A DNA stretch of 64,000 nucleotides from Prostheceraeus crozeri (lineage: Eukaryota > Platyhelminthes > Polycladida > Euryleptidae), in NCBI GenBank assembly GCA_907163375.1, contig CAJQUW010005533.1, positions 1,637,001 to 1,701,000 of the forward strand, written 5' to 3'. This document shows, one piece after another, positions 42,701-50,500 of this stretch. Under the pieces are notes generated by a model, which saw only the letters and a program-made list of their open reading frames with translations, made no database searches and was not told the DNA's origin. The stretch's first letter is position 1, and each line of letters begins with the position of its first letter. Made by a program: the position numbers and the translations under genes.

Positions 42701-44510
42701 AAACGAGAAACGACAACTTGAGGTCGATTTCACTTATCATTTTACCAAACTTATTATTACCTATACAGCATATTGTCACTGTCAGCCACTACGTAATGGA
42801 TTCCAGTCAATGAATCTTTCTCAAAGTGAGCCTCATGGTAATACTATTGATTTTATTTGTTGCAAAACTTGACAGTGACCTGACGCAAAATCGGCAATTT
42901 CTCTACAGGTCATACTACCCAGGTGGATCCCCGTGACTTCAGTTGTGTTAGGTAAGAATGACGAACGAGTATTGGAGAAGATTTTTACATGACACGATGA
43001 TAATAGAATATTCCCAACTACTCTACTACAAAATGAAGGCATGCTAGATAAGTTGTTAGTAGTAAGTAAGAACACTGTTTTGTTCAATTAGTCAATTTGA
43101 TAAATTGTAGATAGAAGCTAAATAGAAAGCAGCATGATTACAAAAATCTAAGTGAAGCATAAACTTTCACGAAATACTGACACTTACACGTTCGGAATTC
43201 ATGTAATTTATTGGTACAATGAATAATGATTTGGTATAGCAGGTTTCAAATTTTGAGTGCTTAAGTAGATTTTTAATGATCTCACACCTCCAAACAACAA
43301 TGATTCACATGTATCTCATGATAAAACTAAGTCAGCATTTGACATGATTGTGTCAAAAAGTAGTTATAAGAGGCATTTTTATATTCCATTTTGTCGAAAA
43401 CCAAATAAGCTGCCATGGTGTCTGATATGAATAAATACGGTACATAATTGGCATAGGAGATGGTCGTTTGAGGCTAAGATAATGACTATGTATGGTATAT
43501 TTCAACTTCGCCTGTTGATATAAATATGTGCATCAAAAATGACCAGCTGTGTGAGATTGAAAAGAGCTGTAGGCGATGAAAAAAGATCACATTCACTACA
43601 TACAATGTCATAAAAAAATTGAAGGCATGATACAACTGCAAAAATTCTGAATGGGTAATTCAAGTAAGTTGTCATTCACGATTTGTGCATTTGAATATCA
43701 AACATCTATGAAGCATCATTATCAAATGGAGAGGGCTTTCGTCTCAACATGTTGATATAACTTACTTTTTTGCCTTTGAATTTCCGTGGTCTTGGATTGC
43801 TTGATTCAGGAAATAGTTTTGCATCAAAACGTTCTTCATGTTCATCTTGTATTCCATAACAATCAGAAATTGTGATCAAGTCAACTCGCAGCTTATCCAA
43901 TGAAAAGCATAATAGTTCTCTGTGGTAGTATATATCATCAGGATTGACCAATCTACCTGGATTGAATTTTTGGCAATACTGAAAATCAAGATCAAACTTT
44001 GACAATTGCTCCTGAGATTCCGAGTAGGACCATGGAAAACAAAATGCGAAGTAAGTGGTGCCACCTCGTGGCTCCAAAAAGCGATGTACAAACGTTAAGT
44101 AGAATTGACCATCAACAGTTTCACAGGTTGGTCTATCCCGAATTCTGGTCCAATTTGTGGGTGATGCTCGACTAGGATGGGTCATACGATAAAATGGGGT
44201 ATGTCCTTGATTATAAAGTCTACTTTGACGGTTCATATTCATTATCGTAATTTTTATCAACTTATTGGGAGTATATCCGCGAATTCCGAAATAAAACCAA
44301 GAGCGGTTGCCATTTTCAAATTCTGTGGCGTAACAGTCAGGCTTTGTCCACACCTGGTACTCATAATCAGGTCTCAATTCTTGTCCTGAATTCACATACT
44401 TTGCATCAATTTCCTCATCACGGGAAACTCTTTCAACTCTAGCAAGATTGCCAGAATCAAATTTTGAGGTGAAAAGCAAGCTCCCTGCTCGAATTTCCAT
44501 CTCATCTGAT
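189..44510 (-). CDS. AGBL5: AGBL5 (cytosolic carboxypeptidase 5), spliced gene, 3' part outside the window
   Basis: This is an M14-family zinc carboxypeptidase of the CCP/Nna1 group. The family member CCP5 removes the branch-point glutamate from polyglutamylated tubulin in the cytosol. The parts listed separately below join in codon phase to about 961 residues, and the last visible exon ends in a donor, so the protein continues beyond the left edge. Order of parts: CCP N-domain (residues 1-245), first zinc motif HPGE (His about 254, Glu about 257), substrate-pocket segment [11 protein letters not shown], a long insertion (about 335-645), third zinc ligand in DLHGH (His about 662), catalytic Glu about 744 in [10 protein letters not shown], then a Ser-rich tail. 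The spacing from the third zinc ligand to the catalytic Glu (82 residues) matches my memory of human AGBL5. The insertion is about 220 residues longer than in human. Identity comes from recalled similarity, not from a search; all key residues are present and no break was seen. Confidence 0.96.
713..3633. other. AGBL5 intron, no gene seen
   Basis: AT-rich intronic DNA between the exon ending at 712 and the repeat at 3634. There are short TTTA-type runs near 955-975. A tRNA-like stretch on the minus strand near 1995-2060 (GTTCGAGTCAC) is too weak to call. I see no coding signal. Confidence 0.6.
3634..5241. mobile_element. Non-autonomous hAT-type DNA transposon
   Basis: The two ends are inverted repeats: 3634 inward begins CAGGGACATCTATGATTAAT, and 5241 reads the same outward-in. 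Similarity continues about 75-90 bp to GGACTGGAGGCCA, with an extra AT-rich stretch in the left arm. GTACTAA flanks both sides (3627-3633 and 5242-5248), a target-site duplication of 7 bp visible. CAGGG termini with a 7-8 bp duplication fit the hAT superfamily. The 1.6-kb interior has no transposase reading frame. It lies in an AGBL5 intron. Confidence 0.85.
5249..6059. other. AGBL5 intron, no gene seen
   Basis: AT-rich intronic sequence with no recognisable gene or repeat. Confidence 0.55.
6060..6375 (+). mobile_element. RTE-like LINE, 3' end of reverse transcriptase ORF
   Basis: The plus strand encodes [10 protein letters not shown], then [12 protein letters not shown], an in-frame stop, ACVKECLKI and NRDIWKKV. 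RWxGHVxR plus GRPxxxW near the C-terminus is typical of RTE-like LINEs. It is the same C-terminal signature as in the long LINE at 11.7-15.0 kb but diverged in sequence, so a separate, older fragment. Confidence 0.7.
6483..7273 (-). mobile_element. Penelope-like element fragment (GIY-YIG endonuclease end)
   Basis: The minus strand encodes a charged linker ([17 protein letters not shown]) followed by DCVCLMQCN and [20 protein letters not shown]. This is the Cys-rich lead and GIY-YIG-type core of Penelope-like retroelements. The reverse transcriptase part is missing or not recognisable, and the piece is broken. The part from 7040 to 7273 is assigned by continuity only. Confidence 0.65.
7274..8605. 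other. AGBL5 intron, no gene seen
   Basis: A weak minus-strand open stretch at 7476-7294 next to the Penelope fragment may belong to it. The rest shows no gene or clear repeat. Confidence 0.5.
8606..9653 (+). pseudogene. Tc1-family transposase relic
   Basis: The N-terminal part (8620-8877) holds helix-turn-helix sequence and [16 protein letters not shown], the AT-hook-like GRPK motif of Tc1 proteins. The catalytic part includes VMWTDESWF (first Asp), then [22 protein letters not shown] (second Asp) and [16 protein letters not shown] (Glu). Only 31 residues separate the second Asp from the Glu, instead of 34, because about three residues before SPDL are missing. A frameshift near 9320 and several breaks at 8880-9095 disrupt it. 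Clear terminal inverted repeats were not found. It is a dead DNA transposon in an AGBL5 intron. Confidence 0.9.
9893..10143 (-). CDS. AGBL5: AGBL5 exon with catalytic glutamate
   Basis: The exon is 251 nt. It starts with GC, completing the Gly codon, and ends GAA GAG before GTGAGT in phase 0. It encodes [40 protein letters not shown] and [10 protein letters not shown], ending [12 protein letters not shown]. The Glu of TLECNYN is the general base of M14 CCP enzymes. The mix matches vertebrate CCP5 nearly throughout. Confidence 0.97.
10460..10700 (-). mobile_element. LINE reverse transcriptase 3' fragment
   Basis: The minus strand can be read as [17 protein letters not shown], resembling the LEAFEMWxWRRM block near the C-terminus of many RTE-like LINE proteins. 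It lies inside the small AGBL5 intron at 10144-11011. Short and broken. Confidence 0.5.
11012..11327 (-). CDS. AGBL5: AGBL5 exon with third zinc ligand
   Basis: The exon is 316 nt, phase 0 at the start after TTTTTTTCAG and phase 1 at the end before GTAAAT. The first half ([19 protein letters not shown] and on) is the disordered end of the insertion. The second half, [20 protein letters not shown] then GCFIYGNS and [14 protein letters not shown], is strongly conserved CCP5 sequence. The first His of DLHGH is the third zinc ligand. Confidence 0.97.
11650..15030 (+). mobile_element. RTE-like LINE, near full length, broken
   Basis: One long ORF can be followed through several breaks. An apurinic endonuclease-like domain comes first: [38 protein letters not shown], then EIDWIV. 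The reverse transcriptase (13071-14460) has [66 protein letters not shown] and MYADDLAVI (catalytic YADD). A C-terminal block at 14580-14830 carries [10 protein letters not shown] and RRGRPRIRW. Breaks: frameshifts near 12315, 12450, 14415 and 14525 and an in-frame TAG at 13014. A GC-richer 5' leader starts about 11650, and the 3' end is an A-rich AATAAAATTATAAAATAAAA tail. The long intact stretches suggest a fairly recent insertion. Confidence 0.92.
13071..14468 (+). pseudogene. LINE reverse transcriptase, longest intact stretch
   Basis: 465 codons without a stop within the RTE-like LINE, holding all the reverse transcriptase motifs listed for the whole element. It continues in frame upstream through a TAG at 13014-13016. 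After about 14415 the frame is lost and the C-terminal block goes on in other frames, so this is not a working protein. Confidence 0.9.
15065..18252 (-). mobile_element. hAT-type DNA transposon with CTGGAAA subterminal repeats
   Basis: The left terminus is CAGGGTTTCTACAG. The right terminus read inward is CAGGGTTACTACAG. Behind each lie several CTGGAAA or CCAGGA motifs, probable transposase-binding sites. The minus strand carries a hAT-like transposase (16430-18111). No perfect 8-bp target duplication is visible. The interior at 15200-16400 is AT-rich without genes. The element starts only about 35 bp after the LINE tail. Confidence 0.85.
16430..18111 (-). pseudogene. hAT-like transposase, truncated and frameshifted
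   Basis: Two overlapping frames: 18111-17350 then 17389-16430. The first has [67 protein letters not shown] and [11 protein letters not shown]. The second has [10 protein letters not shown], the dimerisation-type block [20 protein letters not shown], and a C-terminal coiled coil ([18 protein letters not shown]) with a natural stop. This matches a transposase family common in cnidarians, fishes and other animals, as I recall it. The N-terminal third is absent although the transposon terminus is only 140 bp away, so it is an internally deleted copy. The frameshift lies near 17390. Confidence 0.85.
18253..18780. other. AGBL5 intron, no gene seen
   Basis: AT-rich DNA between the hAT transposon and the fold-back repeat; nothing recognised. 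Confidence 0.5.
18781..19663. repeat. Fold-back inverted repeat, about 0.4-kb arms
   Basis: The left arm (about 18826-19181) is inverted in the right arm (about 19249-19663). Shared blocks include GCTTTGTCTGCGTTGTTTGG, AGATCAATTTTCCATTG, TTTATCACGGAGAAACA and CATTGAAGACT/AGTCTTCAATG. The right arm has about 60 extra bases. A 40-bp block beginning GAGGTGACGCGATTCTATCT occurs at 18781 and again, in direct orientation, in the loop at 19215. No coding capacity, so it resembles a Foldback or palindromic MITE. Confidence 0.85.
19664..21970. other. AGBL5 intron, no gene seen
   Basis: AT-rich sequence with no coding, RNA or repeat structure that I can recognise. Confidence 0.5.
21971..22842. repeat. 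Long, nearly perfect hairpin (inverted repeat)
   Basis: The arms meet in a loop of about 24 nt around 22370. The inner 230-260 bp of the arms are almost identical, including an uninterrupted match of about 120 bp from the block TTGATTCCTTGCGTGTAAGA to CATCCTACGTTGAAAGAT. Differences are mainly a TTTA run against an A-rich run. The outer arms pair again (GTCATGCGAAAATTTTC with GAAAATTTTCGCATGATC) around a middle section about 80 bp longer in the right arm. No ORF. Confidence 0.93.
22843..25528. other. AGBL5 intron, no gene seen
   Basis: AT-rich sequence; nothing recognised. Confidence 0.5.
25529..25713. repeat. Small TTAA-flanked MITE
   Basis: TTAA at both ends (25529-25532 and 25710-25713) with inverted termini GGCCGATTTT and GACCGATTTT. 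Inverted similarity continues inward for about 50 bp (TTAGTGCGTGAA against TTAGTGTGTAAA). At 177 bp without coding content, it fits a piggyBac-type MITE. Confidence 0.75.
25714..26690. other. AGBL5 intron, no gene seen
   Basis: No gene or clear repeat recognised. Confidence 0.5.
26697..26800 (+). repeat. Possible tRNA-derived SINE head
   Basis: A GC-richer stretch reads GCGTGGCCTAGTGAGCAAGG (A-box-like) and, about 45 bp later, CGGTTCAGTTCCTGG (B-box-like with one mismatch), ending in GCGGTCGGGG. Spacing and order fit an RNA polymerase III promoter of a tRNA-derived SINE. Only one copy in the window. Confidence 0.5.
27546..27635 (+). repeat. tRNA-derived SINE, 5'-truncated copy
   Basis: Begins within the tRNA-like head (GTAGGGTCGAGTCCTACC is the B-box region) and continues with the family tail GCCGCACACATTTTGCATGG. 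The same tail occurs in the copies at 47.2 and 54.5 kb. Confidence 0.8.
27640..28136. other. AGBL5 intron end, no gene seen
   Basis: AT-rich sequence up to the donor of the exon at 28460-28137. Confidence 0.5.
28137..28460 (-). CDS. AGBL5: AGBL5 exon: acidic part of the insertion
   Basis: The exon is 324 nt (108 codons), phase 0 at both ends, with acceptor TTTTGACAG and donor CAT|GTAAGA. It encodes [18 protein letters not shown], an acidic [15 protein letters not shown] stretch, and ends KFNTPDKTH. No domain was recognised. Phase agreement with the next exon, same strand and intact frame support membership. A 16.8-kb intron packed with repeats follows. Confidence 0.85.
28461..31172. other. 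AGBL5 intron, no gene seen
   Basis: No exon or known repeat recognised. Two open stretches at 29.1-29.7 kb show no family signature. Confidence 0.5.
31173..31265 (-). CDS. AGBL5: AGBL5 exon: lysine-rich part of the insertion
   Basis: The exon is 93 nt, phase 0 at both ends, with acceptor CTTTCTCAG and donor AAG|GTATTG. It encodes [20 protein letters not shown] followed by [11 protein letters not shown], a cluster of eight lysines in eleven residues. It is open only in the phase used here; entering in phase 1 meets a stop. The basic patch could be a nuclear-localisation or polyanion-binding segment (inference). Confidence 0.7.
31499..31524 (-). CDS. AGBL5: AGBL5 candidate microexon (26 nt)
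   Basis: A pyrimidine tract TTGTTCTCTTTTTTAG precedes 26 nt that would encode AGKSPQCT. The 26 nt convert phase 1 to phase 0, exactly what is needed between the exons at 31800-31641 and 31265-31173. The donor ACT|GTGTTT is weak. It rests on acceptor strength and phase logic alone. Confidence 0.35.
31641..31800 (-). CDS. AGBL5: AGBL5 exon inside the insertion (probable)
   Basis: This 160-nt open segment follows a good acceptor (pyrimidine-rich tract then TAATGTGCAG) in phase 0. It reads [20 protein letters not shown] and continues, polar, to KETGNSF. The proposed donor TTTG|GTACAT is weak and leaves phase 1. The next strong downstream exon needs phase 0, so either a 26-nt exon restores the phase (listed separately) or a different phase-0 donor inside this segment is used, such as CAT|GTATCC. 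No known domain was recognised. Confidence 0.72.
31801..32786. other. AGBL5 intron, nothing seen
   Basis: Intron of about 1 kb between two insertion exons. It contains no recognisable repeat. Confidence 0.5.
32787..33063 (-). CDS. AGBL5: AGBL5 exon: NLNR motif and start of the insertion
   Basis: The exon is 277 nt. Its first base completes the split Arg codon, followed by [20 protein letters not shown] and [19 protein letters not shown], which align with the CCP5 segment SRGVNLNR...LHPAIYGAKA. The second half is charged and helical ([17 protein letters not shown]), probably a short coiled coil, and starts the family-variable insertion. Acceptor TTTTCAG and donor GAG|GTAGGT are both good. It ends in phase 0. 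Confidence 0.95.
33643..33806. repeat. Pogo/Tigger-like MITE
   Basis: The inverted ends are GTCGACTCTTGATATAAGCG on the left and, read inward, ATCGACTCTCGATATAAGCG on the right. Sequence of the type CGACTCTCGATATAA is typical of pogo/Tigger termini. A CA microsatellite (33714-33727) lies in the middle. It is nested in the TTAA element. Confidence 0.6.
34164..34292 (-). other. Orphan exon-like segment
   Basis: 129 nt (43 codons) bounded by a good acceptor (CCTTTCTATGCAG) and a strong donor (CGAAAG|GTAAGAA), open in phase 0: [20 protein letters not shown] and on to LPEIHWRK. The flanking AGBL5 exons need phase 2 here, and in that phase this segment has a stop after four codons (TAA). It could be a poison exon, part of another transcript, or a chance pairing of splice-like sites. 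It lies inside the TTAA element. No protein family recognised. Confidence 0.4.
34736..35472. other. AGBL5 intron, nothing seen
   Basis: AT-rich intronic sequence; nothing recognised. Confidence 0.5.
35475..36018. mobile_element. TA-flanked MITE (544 bp)
   Basis: Termini CCGTATTTGCTCCAATAATC and, inward from the right, CCGCTTTTTTCCAATAATCG, each next to TA (35473-35474 and 36019-36020). The CCAATAATCG core is shared. The TA target and absence of coding sequence fit a Tc1/mariner/pogo-type MITE. Confidence 0.7.
36021..36776. other. AGBL5 intron, nothing seen
   Basis: Nothing recognised up to the exon with the HPGE motif. Confidence 0.5.
36777..36955 (-). CDS. AGBL5: AGBL5 exon with first zinc-binding motif
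   Basis: The exon is 179 nt, starts in phase 0 after TTTTAG and ends with two bases of an Arg codon before donor GTAGGT. The translation runs [20 protein letters not shown], then a helix rich in Arg and Asp, then [21 protein letters not shown] supplies the first two zinc ligands (His and Glu). [11 protein letters not shown] is the conserved M14 segment after them. It is flanked by introns of about 6.8 kb and 3.7 kb. Confidence 0.97.
36956..37679. other. AGBL5 intron, nothing seen
   Basis: AT-rich intronic sequence. The lost front part of the mariner relic may lie here but is not recognisable. Confidence 0.5.
37680..38399 (+). pseudogene. Mariner-like transposase C-terminal relic
   Basis: [11 protein letters not shown], then in another frame [19 protein letters not shown] and [20 protein letters not shown], ending GEYVKS. 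These match the third catalytic region (HPPYSPDLAP) and the RYxKCIExxGxYVE C-terminus of mariner proteins. The upstream catalytic regions are not recognisable. The element probably ends at 38399, where GAGACACCCTCGTTA resembles a mariner terminus. GC-richer than its surroundings. Confidence 0.75.
38400..41040. other. AGBL5 intron, no gene seen
   Basis: An open stretch of 105 codons at 38957-39274 has no family signature and lacks splice support. A TC microsatellite lies at about 39580-39600 after a segment ending in AATAAAG, which may be an old LINE tail. Otherwise nothing is recognised. Confidence 0.5.
41045..42468 (-). mobile_element. piggyBac element, internally deleted
   Basis: TTAA flanks both ends (41041-41044 and 42469-42472). 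The left end is CCCTAGAACTCCCGAG. The right end inward is CCCTCTGACTAACGG and then, 25 bp further, CCTAGAACTCCCACACCGG. Both sides carry the palindrome CGGTCAATTGACCG or a one-mismatch version, and a third pair CCTAGAACTCCCAAG/GGTCAACTGACC lies at 41222. The only coding trace is an acidic N-terminal transposase-like piece on the minus strand (41845-41564, [20 protein letters not shown]). Confidence 0.85.
42473..43765. other. First AGBL5 intron after the start exon, nothing seen
   Basis: AT-rich intronic DNA; no repeat recognised. Confidence 0.5.
43766..44510 (-). CDS. AGBL5: AGBL5 first coding exon (start codon at 44500-44498)
   Basis: The exon follows an acceptor reading ATCTTTTCAG (AG at 44512-44511) and ends at 43766 before donor GTAAGT. 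The coding part is 735 nt, 245 codons, phase 0 at the end. It begins [20 protein letters not shown], closely matching the start of vertebrate CCP5. It also contains the family-typical blocks [14 protein letters not shown] (here [18 protein letters not shown]), [29 protein letters not shown] and [20 protein letters not shown]. An upstream in-frame ATG at 44536 was rejected because it lies in the intron. The acceptor only 10 nt before the ATG means that the 5' UTR begins in another exon to the right. Confidence 0.97.
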
Positions 44511-47160
44511 CTGAAAAGATGTGAAACGTTGGGCAAATCATCAGTTTAGGCAAAATGCTGGTAATATTACAAAAAGATCTGAATAATGGGACTAGGATCG
44601 AGTTAATTCAATTATAATGGAACCAAATAAGCATATACTTAAATAAAAATACTGTTGAAGATTCTCTGACGTTGAAATCGCATCTTTTCTCATGTTTAGG
44701 AACATGAATATACTCGTATTTTCGGAGGTTTCAGCATCTAGAATTCTGACACAACAGTTACGAAATTAGTTAAATCAGTTACGAAATTAGAATATTCTTT
44801 TTAATTGACCAAGAGTTTATTATCACATTGTAATGACTCGCCTGATGATGGGCCAATAGAGATGGGATAATTATCAATGATAGCATGATGATGGGTCACA
44901 GAGAAGAACTGTTTAGAAAAAAAGTAGCCATAGTTTTGTTGAACATGCATTTTTTGACTTTGCTATTTTTTGTACGAAGATATCGTGAATCGTGATGCAT
45001 GGTCAAATGATCATAGAAGTGTAAATTGCAAGATGCAGCTTCCTAAGGAAAAATGAAATCTTGAAAATCTGTACTAAATATAGTATTCGAATAGTTGGCA
45101 TAATTTTATTCTATGCATGTGTTTTCAATGCAGCCACTTCATATCTGAAATGTTGTCCTCTAAATCTGGGAGGGGGAGATATCATTGCAATCATAGAAAA
45201 TGACTACAGGGGGAGAATAGGAATCCTTTAACAATGTTTCAAAGACTTGTCAAGCACATGCAATTACCATACTTAGGAAAGAATGGACATTATGACTATT
45301 AAAAGAAGGCACAACAACGTAGGCCTATGACTTTTGAAATGATTGAAAGAGGATTAGTATTTGTGTCAGGATAGTTTGGTTAAGAGAAATGACTGCCTGG
45401 ACGTTCAGAAGCAACACAATCTATCTTTGGGTTGGGTCAAAGGGCTGAGAGTGTGCATCTACGTATACATTATACCAAACTGAGAGAAAAACTGTAACAC
45501 GCATGTTGTCACTGTACTTGTTTCACATTATTTATTAAAAAATGCAGTAAATATAATCTTAAGTTTTTTTAAATTCCCGAGTGACATTCGCTTTTGAGAT
45601 CAATATTGGCTATTATTTCTCATCAAAACCATTTCTCGCACATTCAAATTTGTTCAATCCATTTAGGATGTATATGGATGGATAGCATGATAACAGTAAA
45701 CATAGATGCACTAGAATAATGAATTTATCTTGTTTCATTTTTCAGTAGGCTCCATAACGTGGACGCGTTGTGCTTAGGTGCATCAGATTTCATATTATAT
45801 CGGTACACCCAACTTGTTCCGTAAAAATATGTCATCTGCTTCTATAGTAATGCATAGAAAACATATAATCTAGAGCGATATAAAAAACATGATAAGTAGT
45901 GTTAAAAAAGTAAACAATGAGACTAGGACTGTGTCATTTACACGTAACTGAATACAACTCTGTGAGCGATTACTGATCTTCAAAGCCTTGAACCATAACA
46001 TCATGAAGTCTATGCAACAATGCGTGAATATTGTTGTTGATACGTAAATCATCCAAGATCAATAACATCACACTGTCGAAGAATAAGAATGTGACACAGA
46101 AAGACGACTAAGTATGTCTTGCATATAGCATACATTTGTATGTTTTAAACGAAGAAATAGAAAATTTATGGACATGGAAAAGCATTTATCTTGACTTAAA
46201 AGCACGAATTCATTTAAATGTGAGACAATTTCAAAAACAACGATACTTTGTGATATATCATTCTTAGGTTCCACACCTCAAATAAACAGTAGGGAATGCT
46301 TGAATGATGATAGATCAGATTTTTTGCCACTATCATGGTTCAATTCAATCTCCAAAATAGTGGTGCAAGTAGATGATAATTGCATTCACGGTTCAACAAT
46401 CGTTGAGTTTACTATTATTTTAGCTAACGGCAAGCCAGAAAATCGAAACGTTGCAATTTATTTCAGTTGGCATGTGTGTTATGAAATATTGAGATCTAAA
46501 ACACAATCTTCATGCTGACATCAATATTTAGACTTCCATGATTTTTGAAGTATTTATGTGTGACAATTCGAAATTCGCATCGTTCATCATTTTCCGTGGG
46601 TTAATAACATTTCAGGAAATACTTTATGACTTCCTGGTGACAAATGTAAACATTCGAGATCAAATCGCATCTCTTAGATTTGAAACACTTGATTTGTAAA
46701 TACTGCACCCACGGTGACTAACGAAGGGCTTGTAAATCCTCATAGAAAAAAGACAGAAAATTTCGAACACATTCGAACACATAGTGTGTTCTAGCAAATT
46801 AGTGCGTCAATAACTATGACAATAAGGCTCAATTTTAAACTTCATGATCTTAAAGAAAAAATATTGATCATCGTGTTAAATGCACTGGGATACAGATATC
46901 TGATAGGACGGACGGGGCGAAAGCTGATGGAAAGGACGGAAAAGACGACAATTTACGAGCCCTAAAGATGGCTACGTGAATGATCCTTTCATTTTCTATA
47001 TAGGCCTGTACGTATAAATATACAAAGAACACGTCACAAAGAATTAACGTTGCAAGCATCACTCTTCCAGATTTTCAGAGGAATCCAAACGATGCTAGTA
47101 TGTTTTGCTTATGTATCTATAGAACAGACGTATTAACTCACTTATTTTTTTTCATATTTT
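44511..47160. other. Intron upstream of the AGBL5 start exon, no gene seen
   Basis: The acceptor at 44511-44512 shows that this is an intron joined to an unseen 5' UTR exon. I could not place that exon or the promoter. No coding signal. Confidence 0.55.
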
Positions 47161-47171
47161 TTCATTGATGA

Positions 47172-47320
47172 TGATTGATATGACAACTGATGTGTGATAG
47201 CAAGGGCCACAAGTTGGTAGAGCGACAAGTCGAGATAACCTGGGGTCGTAGATTCGAGTCATACCACTTGCACATATTTTGCATGGTAATTTGATCCATC
47301 GTTTATTCTATTTCATTAAT
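47172..47320 (+). repeat. tRNA-derived SINE copy
   Basis: Head with AGTTGGTAGAGCGACAAGTC (A-box side) and GATTCGAGTCATACC (B-box side), then the tail TTGCACATATTTTGCATGG and ATTTGATCCATCGTTTATTC. Preceded by the family 5' block ATGACAACTGATGTGTGAT. Confidence 0.85.
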
Positions 47321-47420
47321 TGCTTATTGCATCTATAATATAGCTTCAGATGCTTCCGTAAACACTGATTTCCGCTGCTGGTCTCAATATCGGCAGTTGA
47401 AATGTTTATTCAATGATTAT

Positions 47421-47560
47421 AATTACTATGACAACTGAAGCATGATGGTGAGGTCTTGATCCAGCCAATTGACATCGGTGGTATGTAAGTGGTCGCAGCT
47501 CAGTTGGCAGAGGGACAGTTCTAGAAAACCTGAGGTCGTAGGTTTGAGATATTGTACCTT
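47421..47560 (+). repeat. tRNA-derived SINE copy without tail
   Basis: Family 5' block TTACTATGACAACTGAAGC and GGTGAGGTCTTGATCCAG, then GGTCGCAGCTCAGTTGGCAG (A box) and GAGGTCGTAGGTTTGAGAT (B box). The usual CATGGCAATTTGA tail is missing. Only about 100 bp from the previous copy. Confidence 0.8.
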
Positions 47561-50500
47561 TAAAGTCTAGTTAACTGACTGTCAATTGATCTTAATACAG
47601 CTGATTGTTGTCGGTTTTCTGCTGGTTCATTGAGTATAAAAGTTGTAACTATCATATCTCATTTGCGATTTAGAAATCAGCTTAACGTAGAGTACTAAAT
47701 CTGCTTAACGAAAGCGGGAACCGAGTTAATGTCTTTCGATACCAGATGTTAATCGATCAAATATTTTCAAATATATTGGATTGCTCACTTGTTTTAGATA
47801 TGATATGTATTGATACATAGTGCATTGGTATTGATTCCGAAATGGTTCCGTCGTTTTGTAAACTCATGATAGTAGCTACGATACTCAGGCATATAATTCA
47901 GTTTTGGGGTTCAAGTTCGCGGGAAATTATTATCTCAGAGGTGCCAAAATAACTTAAAAACATATGACAAAAATGCGAGTGCTCGTAACTTTTGCATGCA
48001 TGTGATTGACGGCTAGGAAAAAAGTCGGAGATTTGGGTTCACAATTTTCTTACTCTTACTCTGAAGTACGTTGTTTTCTTGCTCTTTAAAGGTGTCCAAT
48101 TTTTGACTTGCACGGTAAACCATGACAGAATAAGTTAGATAATTTATATAGAAGAGATAACATGTCAATAAAGCAAACACTGTAGACAAACATACTTGAT
48201 TGGAAGTTGTAGAGAAAGTATACTGAATTTCCGAAGAAAAGCTCTAGTTATTTAGATGCGTGTCTTCGTTTATATACGAGATTGAAAAGCTTGCGATAAT
48301 TTCTCATCAAAATCTTTTGAACTACTTCGGCATCCAATTATGTCTCTTTCACCTTTCTTTTAGCTTCTGACACTGAAAAACAAGAAGTGTTTTTTTGTTG
48401 GCAACTTCAACATATTTTCTCTCGGTAGAATTTACAGTAACACTCAAAAGAAAGTGGTATATTTTTGGATTACTTCGAGCAAGCTAGATTGCAATAAATG
48501 TCATTGCGTGAAAAGAAGGCAACACTGCCACTTCCAGCGGCCTTGAGTCCAGGTTTTACACACTGAATAGCAGTTAAGAATGCGACATTCATGTCCTATG
48601 ATTCTGGATACACAATGCCAACATTATATGATACATGAGAAAATCCTGCAGTGGAAATTATTTGGGTCTTAAATGAGTTAAGTCTAGGACATGGAGCCTG
48701 CGAAATTCCTATTTGGATTCATCATCATTGGATTAAAAAATTGCCGGTGCAACATCTAGTATTCTTCATAACCTTCGCAAGATTGGTAGACACGATGACC
48801 TTTAACAGCAGAATGAAATGACGACAGACAATTTAACGCTGAGTCTTCCACCGCTACTGTTTTATAAAGGGATTATTCCGTTAAAATAAAATTGCGGTGT
48901 ACTTGGCTAATACTAATGTCATCAGTAAAAACGGAACATTTGATGCTAATATGGTAGGAAGTCACAATAAAGGCTACAAATTTCTATAAGTTCCACTGTC
49001 TTAGCTTATCAAAGCTTGACAATACCACTTCGTTAGGCAGAACCCATCAAGCCAATACATAACCCTAAATTCCAATGAATAATATAACAATCTGAAATCG
49101 ACCTGAGCATCTGGATCAAACCATAAGTCTGATAAATTGATTTAAGAAATCATCTCCAGATTTCAATAAAATTAAATGCACAAGGATTCAATTTGGTTCC
49201 TCTTCAAAATGATCGTGTTGGAAAATGGTCCTGAAACTCGGTTTTGCTAAAGTTGTTCCACAGTAGGTCTCCAAATAAAATCCAAATAGCATGAGCGTGC
49301 TTAGAATCATCATAAAACTACGTCTTTGCAACAAATCTAGCCGGAAAAACAATTACCTCTAGGATCTTCGAAACAGGCACAAATAACCCTACATTCAAAC
49401 TAAAATAAGCTTTCAATTTTTTGGTTTTATCTTTTAGAGATGCTAATTAAAGATTGTCCCCCTAATTCTCCTCTTTGTTGCCAATCATACACAGAATTGA
49501 GCCTTTGAAGAGCGTCGGCTCAACCCGGTATAATCAATACATATTTTTAAATTTGCTCAACGCCTTTAAGGACAAAACTATTAATGAAGAACAATCAAGT
49601 ATCGGGTGTTTCTCAGTCGATTCGAAGTCCAAATTTTTTGAAGACTGTTTTGATGCGGTACCGTAATTGATGGAAAAGCGTAATTATGGGAATTTAAAAA
49701 TAGTGACATTGATCGGTTTTCAGTTTATTGCTCTTGATCATCAACAATAAACATCATTTCGATAAAATGTTGGGACTTCATCATTGTTCGAGCAGCATCG
49801 TGTTTACTGGTGCATTTCATTGAATTCAGGCATGTGACTTCCCATCCGTGATTTTTGTGGGATATTCAATATGACAACTTGAAAGGAGATCTACCGTAAA
49901 AACAGGTACTTTCAGCCACATATCAAGTTAAACTTAATTTCACTCCTATCTTATAAAATCTACAAATCTGAAAAGGCTAATAAACTCTAGCAATACGTCC
50001 ACTTCACCAAGCAATGCTTACGAACATTTAATTTTCATTACTCTAGTGTACAATAAAAATAGGTTCATTACTAAAATTACATGGGTTGCGGCTAACTTTA
50101 GCCAGTTTTTTAATATGTTCGTTTCATTTTACTTTTTATTTTTTAATGAACAGAAAACTTTTGCTTTGCTCTAGTTATTACTTTCAGTGCAGACGCTAGC
50201 TTTTCATCTTGTTTTCTCTAAAAACTTGCATGTAATAATTCTTTGCATAACTGTTGACCCTACTACGTAACTTAAAAAGCAAAACATAATCAGATCTAGA
50301 ATTACGGACATCTGATTAAAATATAATATGATTTTCTGTTTCCTTCGTTAACCCATTACTCAAGATGAAAACAAAATACAAAAAGTCAATTTTTTATTAC
50401 GCAGAGCAACCAAAACCAAGAAATAAGAGTTAAATATGCCGTCTTACATTATTGCATATCGTCATGAATTTTCAAGATTGAACACGTCGGACAGGAACAT

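Noticed and set aside
44501-44536. Upstream in-frame ATG of AGBL5 (MPNVSHLFR...)
   Set aside because: It lies before the acceptor CTTTTCAG, in the intron; CCP5 proteins start at the MEIR-type sequence.
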